The notes below the pieces were generated by a model, which saw nothing but the letters and a program-made list of their open reading frames with translations, made no database searches and was not told where the DNA came from. The position numbers and the translations under genes are program-made. A stretch of DNA of 64,000 nucleotides from an uncultured Oscillospiraceae bacterium (lineage in GTDB: Bacteria > Bacillota > Clostridia > Oscillospirales > Oscillospiraceae): contig CAJTYO010000002.1 of the NCBI GenBank assembly GCA_910584045.1, positions 58,003 to 122,002 of the forward strand, written 5' to 3'. Position 1 is the first letter of the stretch, and every line of letters starts with the position of its first letter. Positions 10,148 to 16,965 of the stretch are shown here, one piece after another.

Positions 10148-10507
10148 ATGCCGGATATTTTCTTTGGAATGTTTTTTCTGGTATTTTTCCTGGTTCTGGG
10201 AACCATCCTCTTTAATCTCGTGAGGGGCGTCGGCCAGTGGAGCAAAAATAACAACTCGCCCCGGCTGACGGTCCCCGCCACGGTGGTGGCCAAGCGGGGC
10301 GACGTCAGCCATCACCATCATCAGGGTGCCAACGGCGTCGGACATACCTCGTCCGCCACCACCTATTATGTCACCTTCCAGGTTGCCAGCGGCGACCGGA
10401 TGGAGTTGTGCGTCGGCGGCTCGGAATACGGATTGCTGGCGGAGGGCGACCAGGGGGACCTCTCCTTCCAGGGGACGCGATATCTGGGGTTCGAGCGGAA
10501 AGTCTAA
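10148..10507 (+). CDS. DUF2500 domain protein, single-pass membrane
   Basis: I take the ATG at 10148 (119 residues) rather than an upstream ATG inside DUF523, because AAGGAGCGGTG sits just before it. One membrane segment occupies residues 3-25 (FFGMFFLVFFLVLGTILFNL). The rest is a small beta-rich cytosolic or surface domain with a His-rich patch (SHHHHQGANG) and the strand pattern YYVTFQVASGDRMELCV. The family is widespread in Firmicutes without a known function. Confidence 0.75.
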   Translation: MPDIFFGMFFLVFFLVLGTILFNLVRGVGQWSKNNNSPRLTVPATVVAKRGDVSHHHHQGANGVGHTSSATTYYVTFQVASGDRMELCVGGSEYGLLAEGDQGDLSFQGTRYLGFERKV

Positions 10508-10530
10508 ACTGAGGGACCAGGAGGTGGATC

Positions 10531-11076
10531 ATGGAGGACAAGCTGATTCTGTATATTGCAGTATCTTTAGACGGATATATCGCTGAAAAAGACGGCGGTA
10601 TCAGTTTTTTAAATGAGACGCCGGGTCCCTCGCCCGACCTTGGTTACGAAAAGTTTTACCAATCTCTGCAGGCGATCATACTTGGGGGGAAAACCTATCG
10701 TCAAATCAAACAGGAGCTCTCGCCCGACGAATGGCCCTACGAGGGAATGCCCTGTTATGTATGCACGCGGCAGGAACATCCAGATGACCCCAACGTTCAG
10801 TTTACGTCCCTGCCGCTGGGACGTCAGATGCTGGATTTCGTCAGAGGAAAGCATACCGGAAATATCTGGCTTATGGGCGGCGGAGAGATTGTCCGCGGTT
10901 TTATGCGGGATGGCCTCATTGACCAGTATTACATCTACGTTATGCCGGTTGCCCTTGGGGACGGAATCCCGCTTTTTCCGGCAGGTTTTTCAAAAATAAA
11001 TCTGAAATTGGATAGCTGCAAAAAAATTGGGGAGATTGTTGAGCTGGTTTATCGAAAGGATACTCCGGGAAGCTGA
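10531..11076 (+). CDS. Dihydrofolate reductase-fold (RibD C-terminal domain) oxidoreductase
   Basis: A 181-residue protein with the RibD-C/DHFR-like pattern: LYIAVSLDGYIAEKDGG at the start, ILGGKTYRQI near 50, LMGGGEIVRGFM near 115, and YIYVMPVALGDGIPLF near 135. These residues bind NADPH in the family. Stand-alone members are common (YwjB/YyaP type) and their substrates are mostly unknown; calling it a true folate reductase would go too far. AGGAGG precedes the ATG. Confidence 0.8.
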   Translation: MEDKLILYIAVSLDGYIAEKDGGISFLNETPGPSPDLGYEKFYQSLQAIILGGKTYRQIKQELSPDEWPYEGMPCYVCTRQEHPDDPNVQFTSLPLGRQMLDFVRGKHTGNIWLMGGGEIVRGFMRDGLIDQYYIYVMPVALGDGIPLFPAGFSKINLKLDSCKKIGEIVELVYRKDTPGS

Positions 11077-11079
11077 CGC

Positions 11080-11325
11080 GCCGCGAGACAGAGAGGGGCC
11101 TGCCTCCCTCCGCAGATTGTCAAAAAAGCCCTCCGCAGAGGTTTGCCGCCCGCAGGCGGCAAACAAAACCACAGCGGCGCTTTTGGTGCTAAGCCGGCCG
11201 TTGGCCGGCCCACGGGGAAAAACACTTCGCACGAAGCGAGCGTCGAGTGTACGCCATAAGCGCACAACCGGGGTGCAGAGCAAAGCGAAACCCTTCTCAA
11301 ACGTGGCGCAGCCACTTTTTTGACA
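11080..11325. repeat. Palindrome-rich intergenic element
   Basis: This GC-rich stretch holds several short perfect inverted repeats: GTTTGCCGCC/GGCGGCAAAC (11141-11164), GCCGGCC/GGCCGGC (11193-11209) and GTGGC/GCCAC (11303-11315). Both strands are open in long frames, but the translations look unlike protein. My impression is that this is a repeat-family element scattered between genes in related genomes. Only one copy is in the window, so the repeat status is inference. Confidence 0.45.
11303..11321 (+). terminator. Short intrinsic terminator
   Basis: GTGGC-GCA-GCCAC is followed directly by six Ts. It can end plus-strand transcripts of the ychF block. Confidence 0.6.
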
Positions 11326-11326
11326 T

Positions 11327-11368
11327 GCAGAAAGAGGGCGCGGGATACTTCCCGCGCCCTCTTTCTGC
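11327..11368. terminator. Long bidirectional terminator hairpin between convergent genes
   Basis: A perfect 19-bp stem (GCAGAAAGAGGGCGCGGGA and its complement, 4-nt loop) lies between the plus-strand block and the minus-strand flavoprotein, starting three bases past the latter's stop. The poly-T tracts are weak. Confidence 0.65.
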
Positions 11369-11370
11369 CT

Positions 11371-12534
11371 TTATGCCAGCAGCTCGCCGGCAATCTGTTC
11401 CAAAACTGTGATGTCGCCCTCCTTCACCGCGCCCTGTATGGTGTGCACGGTGGGGCAAATCTCGATGTCCTTCATGGCGTCCAGATAACCCCGTATCAGC
11501 TTGGCGGCGGCAGGGGCCCAGGACCCGTTCTCCACGATGGCCACCCGGCGGTTTCGATAGGTCTTGTCCCGCAGATGGGCCATGAAGTGGTCCATGGCGG
11601 GGAACAGCCCGCCGTCATAGGTGGGACTCAGCACCGCCATGCGGCCATAGCGGAACGCGTCCTCCACGGCCTCGGCCTGGTCGTCCCGGCACAGATCGGC
11701 CAGCACCACCCTGGCACAGCCCCTGGCCTCCAGAATTTCGGCGAACTTCTTCGCCGCCTGGGCGGTGTTGCCATGAATGGAGGCGTAAGCCACCAGCACG
11801 CCCTCATCCTCTGGCTCATAGCGGCTCCAGAGGTCGTACTTGCCGATATAGTAGCCCAGATCCTCCCGGAGCACCGGCCCATGGAGGGGGCAGATGGTCT
11901 GAATATCCAGCCCGGCGGCCTTTTTCAGCAGGGCCTGGACCTGGGCGCCGTACTTGCCCACGATGTTGAAGTAGTAGCGCCGCGCCTCGCACAGCCACTT
12001 CTCCTCCGCGCCCAGCGCGCCGAACTTGCCGAAGCCGTCGGCGGAGAAGAGCACCTTTTCACTGGACTCATAGCTGACCATGACCTCGGGCCAGTGGACC
12101 ATGGGGGCCATGACGAAGGTCAGGGTGTGCGCCCCCAGGGAGAGGGCGTCCCCCTCCTTGACGGTGACGGAGCGCCCGGCGTAATCACCGGGGAAGTACT
12201 TGGGCAGCATGGAGAAGGTTTTCGCGTTGCCCACCAGGGTGATGTCCGGATACTGCTCCAGCAGCAGCCCGATGCTCCCGGCATGGTCGGGCTCCAGGTG
12301 ATGGACCACCAGATAATCCGGCTTACGGCCCGCCAGCTCGTTTTTCAGCTTCTCCAGCCACTCTGCCGCCGCCCGGCGGTCCACGGTGTCCATCACGGCA
12401 ATTTTCTCATCCAGAATCAGATAGGAGTTGTAGGATACGCCGTTGGGGACCAGATACTGGCTTTCGAACAGATCAATAGATGTATCGTCCACGCCGATAT
12501 AGCGCAGGCTGGGGGAGATATGGAGATCGCTCAT
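11371..12534 (-). CDS. fprA: FprA-type flavodiiron protein (O2/NO reductase)
   Basis: The 387-residue protein has the two-domain flavodiiron layout. The N-terminal metallo-beta-lactamase-like half carries the di-iron ligand motif HHLEPDHAG near residues 78-86 and later His/Asp ligands (VHWPEVM, CPLHGPV). The C-terminal half is a flavodoxin domain with the FMN loop VAYASIHGNTAQAA. In anaerobes these cytosolic enzymes reduce O2 to water or NO to N2O with electrons from rubredoxin. There is no fused rubredoxin and no rubredoxin gene beside it, so its electron donor must be encoded elsewhere. It is alone on the minus strand with an AAAGGA ribosome site. Confidence 0.93.
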   Translation of the reverse strand: MSDLHISPSLRYIGVDDTSIDLFESQYLVPNGVSYNSYLILDEKIAVMDTVDRRAAAEWLEKLKNELAGRKPDYLVVHHLEPDHAGSIGLLLEQYPDITLVGNAKTFSMLPKYFPGDYAGRSVTVKEGDALSLGAHTLTFVMAPMVHWPEVMVSYESSEKVLFSADGFGKFGALGAEEKWLCEARRYYFNIVGKYGAQVQALLKKAAGLDIQTICPLHGPVLREDLGYYIGKYDLWSRYEPEDEGVLVAYASIHGNTAQAAKKFAEILEARGCARVVLADLCRDDQAEAVEDAFRYGRMAVLSPTYDGGLFPAMDHFMAHLRDKTYRNRRVAIVENGSWAPAAAKLIRGYLDAMKDIEICPTVHTIQGAVKEGDITVLEQIAGELLA

Positions 12535-12752
12535 AGGGTGATCGTCCTTTCTTCGGTATTTTCTCTCACATTATAATGACCAATCGCGGCCTTGTCAACC
12601 GGAGATTTCCGTGAACAAAACCGGCCCCCTTCTGAAGTATGGAAGGGCTGACCGTCCGCCGTAATCCCGCATGGCCCCGCACAACCACTACAGGCAGCGC
12701 GGAAAGATAATCTTTTCCTGCCGATAGGAAAAGAAAAATATTGAAGAGACCT

Positions 12753-12918
12753 TTAGGGCTTGTTTGAAAATTGTCAACACGCCCCAATAACGGGCCTTTT
12801 TCTGCCATACTGCGTTAAATTTTCTTGCCATCCGTCAGGATGCCTGCGAAAATTTGCCTTGTCTGGCAAAAAAATTCCTCGCTATTGGGCATATCGCCAA
12901 TTATCAAACAAGCCCTAA
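12753..12918. mobile_element. MITE candidate: 166-bp whole-element imperfect palindrome
   Basis: The ends are 21-bp inverted repeats with one mismatch (TTAGGGCTTGTTTGAAAATT at the left). The pairing continues inward: both arms hold GCCCAATA-type, TTTTTTGCC-type, AAATTTTC and GCATCC-type blocks in matching order, so the element can fold into one hairpin of about 80 bp per arm. A CCT triplet flanks both ends and may be a target duplication. It has no coding capacity. Such elements are mobilised in trans by a transposase; none is in the window. Confidence 0.65.
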
Positions 12919-13021
12919 CCTCGAGACGAACACCACTGCTGTTCCACAATTTCGCCTCAGCCCTAAACCGCCGCGGCGGTCCACGGGTGACGGGATGGCT
13001 CTCCTGATCCGGGAATAGCAT

Positions 13022-13141
13022 AAAGCCGCATGGTTTTCCAAAAACCGGCCGGGTTTCCCAAAAGCCGCATGGTTTTTCCGAAAACCGGCCGGGTTTTCCC
13101 GAAGCCGCATGTGCTTTTCGAAAACCGGGGAGGCTTTCAGA
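13022..13141. repeat. Imperfect tandem repeat, 39-40 bp unit, three copies
   Basis: Three units start at AGCCGCATGG-like sequence (13024, 13063, 13103). Each continues through TTTTCC, AAAACCGGCCGGG and TTTTCCC; the third has diverged. Each unit contains a small CCGGCCGG palindrome. It is intergenic, upstream of the SLH gene. Confidence 0.7.
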
Positions 13142-13285
13142 AACCCCTCGGCCCCCTGCTCCCGGCAATACACCCGCAGAGCGCACATTGACAACTGTAT
13201 ACAGGAAAAATTTCAACAAAAGGGCGGGGAAAGAAGTCGAACTCCCACTTTCTTTGCCAAATATCAGGACAGGCTGTTTGAAAAT

Positions 13286-13314
13286 TTGACTACCGGGAAA
13301 AAATCTGCTACAAT
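13286..13314 (+). promoter_or_regulatory. Sigma-A-type promoter for the SLH gene
   Basis: TTGACT and TACAAT are separated by 17 bases; the start codon follows 34 bases after the -10 box. Confidence 0.7.
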
Positions 13315-13348
13315 AGCCCCATTCCAACTGAGAAGCGAGGAATTTACC

Positions 13349-14404
13349 ATGAGAAAACGCCTGTTGACATTTGTGCTGGCCAGCCTTCTGCTCCTGGCAG
13401 CCATGCCCGCGGCCGCGGCGGCGGAGACGGGATATACCGACGTTCCCTCCGGCCACTGGGCCGAGGAGAGCATCCGCCGGGCCACGGACCTGGGTCTGTT
13501 CCAGGGGGTGGGCAAGGGCCGCTTCGGCCTGGGCCGCCCCATCTCCCGCGCCGCCTTCGCCACGGCGCTGTGCCGCCTCTTTGACTGGGAGGAGGTCCGT
13601 CCGGACCGTCCCTCCTATGCCGATGTGGCAAAGGACAGCTGGTATTATGCCGCCGTCGAGACCCTGCTGTCCAACGACGCTGTGGCCGCCTCCGGTCACG
13701 AATTCCGTCCGGGGGAGGACCTGACCCGGGGGGAGATGGCCTCCATGCTGGTGCGGGGGCTGGGCTACACATCCCTGGCGGGAACCGCGGCCAGCTACGG
13801 CGGTCCCTTCACCGATGTGAGCGTGAACCGGGGCTTTATCACCCTGGCCTATGACCTGGGGCTGGTGAGCGGCAAGGGAAACGGACGCTTTGACCCCGAC
13901 GGCTCCGCCACCCGGGAGCAGGCCGCCGCCGTGCTGATCCGTGTCCACGATCAGCTCGCCGCCGCCTCCACTCCCCTTGCCAGCGCCGAGGGCCTGCGCC
14001 TGATTACCCCGGCCACCCCCACCGCCCGGGAGGGCCAGGAGCTGCCCATCACCCCCCTGGAGCCCCTGCCGGAGCTGTACGCCGCGCTGCGCCGGCTGAA
14101 GAACAACGGGGAGGATATGTCCCAGATGGTCCTGCGCCTGACGGCGGGCGGGATGCGCACGGTGACGGACGCGGGGGGCAACCCCGTGGCCGCCAGCACC
14201 CTGATCTCCGCCAAGGAGGTTCAGGAGATCCTGGCCCGGCGGGACGTGAACCGCTACTACTCCGACCAGTACGAGAGCGCCTACTGCACTTACGCTCCCA
14301 ACGCCTACCAGACGGCCACCGTGTGGTATCAGAGCGAGGAGAGCATGGCTGCAAAGCTTCAGCTGGCCCGCCTGTTCGGGGTCACCAGGTATATTCTGGC
14401 CTAA
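13349..14404 (+). CDS. Secreted SLH-domain protein
   Basis: I start at the ATG at 13349, after GAAGCGAGG and the promoter; a longer upstream frame runs into repeats and is not credible. The 351-residue product has a clear signal peptide (residues 1-26, LLTFVLASLLLLAAMPAAAA). Three SLH domains fill residues about 27-205 (YTDVPSGHWAEESIRRA; YADVAKDSWYYAAVE; FTDVSVNRGFITLAYDLG). The remaining 140 residues, which include a conserved-looking SAKEVQEILARRDVNRYY stretch, match nothing I recognise. The SLH part should anchor it to the wall polymer; the C-terminal part is the exposed unit of unknown role. Confidence 0.85.
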   Translation: MRKRLLTFVLASLLLLAAMPAAAAAETGYTDVPSGHWAEESIRRATDLGLFQGVGKGRFGLGRPISRAAFATALCRLFDWEEVRPDRPSYADVAKDSWYYAAVETLLSNDAVAASGHEFRPGEDLTRGEMASMLVRGLGYTSLAGTAASYGGPFTDVSVNRGFITLAYDLGLVSGKGNGRFDPDGSATREQAAAVLIRVHDQLAAASTPLASAEGLRLITPATPTAREGQELPITPLEPLPELYAALRRLKNNGEDMSQMVLRLTAGGMRTVTDAGGNPVAASTLISAKEVQEILARRDVNRYYSDQYESAYCTYAPNAYQTATVWYQSEESMAAKLQLARLFGVTRYILA

Positions 14405-14411
14405 AGCCGCG

Positions 14412-14437
14412 CCGCGGGGAGTATTCCCCGCGGTTTT
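14412..14437 (+). terminator. Intrinsic terminator after SLH gene
   Basis: CCGCGGGGA pairs with TCCCCGCGG around a 4-nt loop, followed by TTTT. Confidence 0.8.
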
Positions 14438-14510
14438 ATTTCGCGTTCCCTCTTGCCAGGAGAAAAAATATATGATATTGTGCCTTTATAATACTTAGGA
14501 GGAATACAAC

Positions 14511-15401
14511 ATGGACATCCGCAATTTGAAGGGCTCCATTGTGGCCCTGGTGACCCCCTTCCACGCCGACGGCTCGGTCAACTTCGAAAAGCTTCGGGAG
14601 CTGACCGAGTGGCATATAGACAATAAGACCGACGCCATCCTCGCCCTGGGCACCACCGGCGAGAGCTCCACCATGACCCACGAGGAGGACGACGCGGTCC
14701 TTCGCTGCGTCATCGAGACGGCGGCGGGCCGGGTGCCCGTCATCGCCGGGACGGGATCCAACTCCACCCAGACCATGCTGGAGAAGAGCCTGCGGGCGGA
14801 GAAGCTGGGGGCGGACGGCCTGCTGCTGATTACTCCCTATTACAACAAAGGCAACCCGGAGGGCATCCGCCGCCACTTCCTCACGGTGGCCGACGCGGTG
14901 CATATCCCCTGCATCCTCTACAACGTGCCCGGCCGGACGGGCTGCGCCATCTCTGCGGAGAATGTGGAGGCCCTCAGCAAGCACCCCAACATCTGCGGCA
15001 TCAAGGAGGCCAGCGGGGATATGTCCTACGCCATGAAGATCGCCCACTGCGTGGGCCCGGACTTCGCCCTCTGGTGCGGCAATGACGACATCACCCTGCC
15101 CCTGCTGTCCATCGGCGGCAGCGGCGTAATCTCCGTGTGGGCCAACATCATGCCCCTGGAGTGTCACAATATGGTCATGGACTACCTGGAGGGCCGCCGG
15201 GAGCAGGCGGTGGCCGCAGCGGTCAAGTATCTGGATCTGATGAACGGCCTTTTCATGGAGGTGAACCCCATTCCTGTGAAGACCGCCCTGAACCAGATGG
15301 GAAAGGAGGCGGGCCCCTTCCGCCTGCCGCTGTGCGAGATGACTCCGGCCCACCAGGAGCAGCTGCGCTCGCTGCTGGAGAAGGCGGGGCTGGTGAGATG
15401 A
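14511..15401 (+). CDS. dapA: 4-hydroxy-tetrahydrodipicolinate synthase
   Basis: The 296-residue enzyme condenses pyruvate with aspartate semialdehyde, the first committed step to diaminopimelate and lysine. Visible motifs are GTTGES near residue 45, the Tyr-containing YNVPGRTG near 140, and the Schiff-base lysine in GIKEASGDM near 163. Length and TIM-barrel pattern are standard. TAGGAGG lies before the ATG. It starts a three-gene block dapA-dapB-dapH with 4-nt overlaps; diaminopimelate is needed for the peptidoglycan as well as for lysine. No lysine riboswitch is visible in the short upstream gap. Confidence 0.97.
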   Translation: MDIRNLKGSIVALVTPFHADGSVNFEKLRELTEWHIDNKTDAILALGTTGESSTMTHEEDDAVLRCVIETAAGRVPVIAGTGSNSTQTMLEKSLRAEKLGADGLLLITPYYNKGNPEGIRRHFLTVADAVHIPCILYNVPGRTGCAISAENVEALSKHPNICGIKEASGDMSYAMKIAHCVGPDFALWCGNDDITLPLLSIGGSGVISVWANIMPLECHNMVMDYLEGRREQAVAAAVKYLDLMNGLFMEVNPIPVKTALNQMGKEAGPFRLPLCEMTPAHQEQLRSLLEKAGLVR

Positions 15402-16123
15402 AAATCCTGCTGATCGGCCATGGCCGCATGGGACGCCTCATCGAGCAGACCGCCCTGGCCGCCGGGGACGCCTTGGGGGGAATCATCGACGTGGGAAACC
15501 TGGAGGACCTGCAGACCATCGGCCGGGTGGCGGACGTGGCCATCGACTTCTCCGCCCCCGCCGCCCTGCCCGCCGTGGCCCGCTATGTGCGGGAGACGGG
15601 GACCCCTCTGCTCTCCGGCGTCACGGGGCTGAGCGGGACGGAGCTGGCCGTATTTGACGACCTGGGGCGCTGCGCCCCGGTGATCCACTCCGCCAACTAC
15701 TCCCTGGGCGTGGCGGTGTTCCGCCGGGTTCTGGCGGAGGCGGCGGAGACCCTGGCGGATTTTGACATCGAGATCGTGGAGACCCACCACAATCAGAAGG
15801 CCGACGCCCCCAGCGGCACCGCCAAGCTGCTGCTGGAGGCCGTAGATCCCCAGCGCCGCCGCACGCCGGTCTATGGCCGCCGGGGCGTCACCGGTCCGCG
15901 GGAGAAGCGGGAGATCGGCGTACACGCCCTCCGGGGCGGCACCGAGGCCGGGACCCACACCGTCAGCTTCTTCGGGCCCGACGAGGTCTTTGAAATCACC
16001 CACCGGGCATCGTCCCGGCAGATTTTTGTCAACGGAGCGCTGCACGCCGCCAGAAAGCTGGCCGGCCTGCCCAAGGGGCGCTATGAACTGGAAGAACTGT
16101 TATTTGGAGGAAGAAAAGGATGA
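15398..16123 (+). CDS. dapB: 4-hydroxy-tetrahydrodipicolinate reductase
   Basis: The ATG at 15398 overlaps the dapA stop (ATGA); this gives 241 residues, normal for the family, and discards an upstream extension lying inside dapA. The N-terminal dinucleotide-binding loop GHGRMGR is at residues 7-13, and the signature segment ETHHNQKADAPSGTA near residues 127-141 includes the catalytic His and Lys. It reduces the dapA product with NAD(P)H. The stop overlaps the dapH start. Confidence 0.97.
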   Translation: MKILLIGHGRMGRLIEQTALAAGDALGGIIDVGNLEDLQTIGRVADVAIDFSAPAALPAVARYVRETGTPLLSGVTGLSGTELAVFDDLGRCAPVIHSANYSLGVAVFRRVLAEAAETLADFDIEIVETHHNQKADAPSGTAKLLLEAVDPQRRRTPVYGRRGVTGPREKREIGVHALRGGTEAGTHTVSFFGPDEVFEITHRASSRQIFVNGALHAARKLAGLPKGRYELEELLFGGRKG

Positions 16124-16818
16124 TGGACGCGAGGGAGATCATTGCCTACATCGGCTCCGCCGAGAAGAAGACGCCGGTAAAGGTCTATATCAAGGAGCGG
16201 CAGCCCGTGGCCTACGGCAAGGCCCATGTGTTCGGCGAGGGGGCCAGCAAGGTGGTCTTCGGCGACTGGCGGGAGCTGGGCCCCCTGCTGGCGGACCAGG
16301 TGGACGGCATCGAGGATATGGTCATTGAGAACGACCGGCGCAACAGCGCCATCCCTCTGCTGGACCTGACCAGCCTCAACGCCCGCATTGAGCCCGGCGC
16401 GATCATCCGGGAGCAGGTAGAGATTGGCGACAACGCCGTCATCATGATGGGGGCCGTCATCAATATAGGCGCCGTTGTCGGCGCGGGCACCATGATCGAC
16501 ATGGGAGCCATCCTGGGGGGCCGGGCCACGGTGGGGAAGAACTGCCACATCGGGGCCGGAGCCGTTCTGGCCGGCGTCATCGAGCCCGCCAGCGCCACGC
16601 CGGTGGTCGTGGAGGACGGGGTCCTGGTGGGGGCCAACGCGGTGGTCATCGAGGGAGTCCGCGTGGGCAGAAACGCGGTGGTGGCCGCCGGGGCGGTGGT
16701 CATCGAGGACGTGCCGGAGAATGCGGTGGTGGCCGGATGTCCCGCCCGGGTCATCAAGATGAAGGACGAGGGCACCACCCAGAAAACCGCCCTGGAGGCG
16801 GCCCTGCGCCAGCTGTAA
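16120..16818 (+). CDS. dapH: Tetrahydrodipicolinate N-acetyltransferase
   Basis: A 232-residue protein with an N-terminal alpha/beta domain (opening MDAREIIAYIGSAEKKTPV) followed by a left-handed beta-helix of hexapeptide repeats (residues about 90-205: INIGAVVGAGTMIDMGA and similar). This matches DapH, which acetylates tetrahydrodipicolinate, and not the succinyl-CoA enzyme DapD. The cell therefore uses the acetylase branch; the aminotransferase and deacetylase are not in the window. Two adjacent ATGs (16120, 16123) are possible; AGGAGG precedes both. Confidence 0.93.
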   Translation: MMDAREIIAYIGSAEKKTPVKVYIKERQPVAYGKAHVFGEGASKVVFGDWRELGPLLADQVDGIEDMVIENDRRNSAIPLLDLTSLNARIEPGAIIREQVEIGDNAVIMMGAVINIGAVVGAGTMIDMGAILGGRATVGKNCHIGAGAVLAGVIEPASATPVVVEDGVLVGANAVVIEGVRVGRNAVVAAGAVVIEDVPENAVVAGCPARVIKMKDEGTTQKTALEAALRQL

Positions 16819-16965
16819 TACTTTTTCCAAATGTGACGGAGTGCAAGAGAAAGCGGCGCAGTATGGCGGGAAAAAGACTGGCCGGACGGCGTTCAACGCG
16901 TGTGCATACGGGTTCTAAGAAATAGCACAACAGAGAGACGATACGAAGAAGGAGCGTGAGCGGAG

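Noticed and set aside
11049..11393. 114-codon minus-strand frame in the palindrome-rich element
   Set aside because: Arg/Ala/Pro-rich translation with no domain; it crosses a terminator and the end of a convergent gene.
13022..13141. Possible CRISPR array
   Set aside because: The units are contiguous, with no spacers between repeats, and no cas genes are near.
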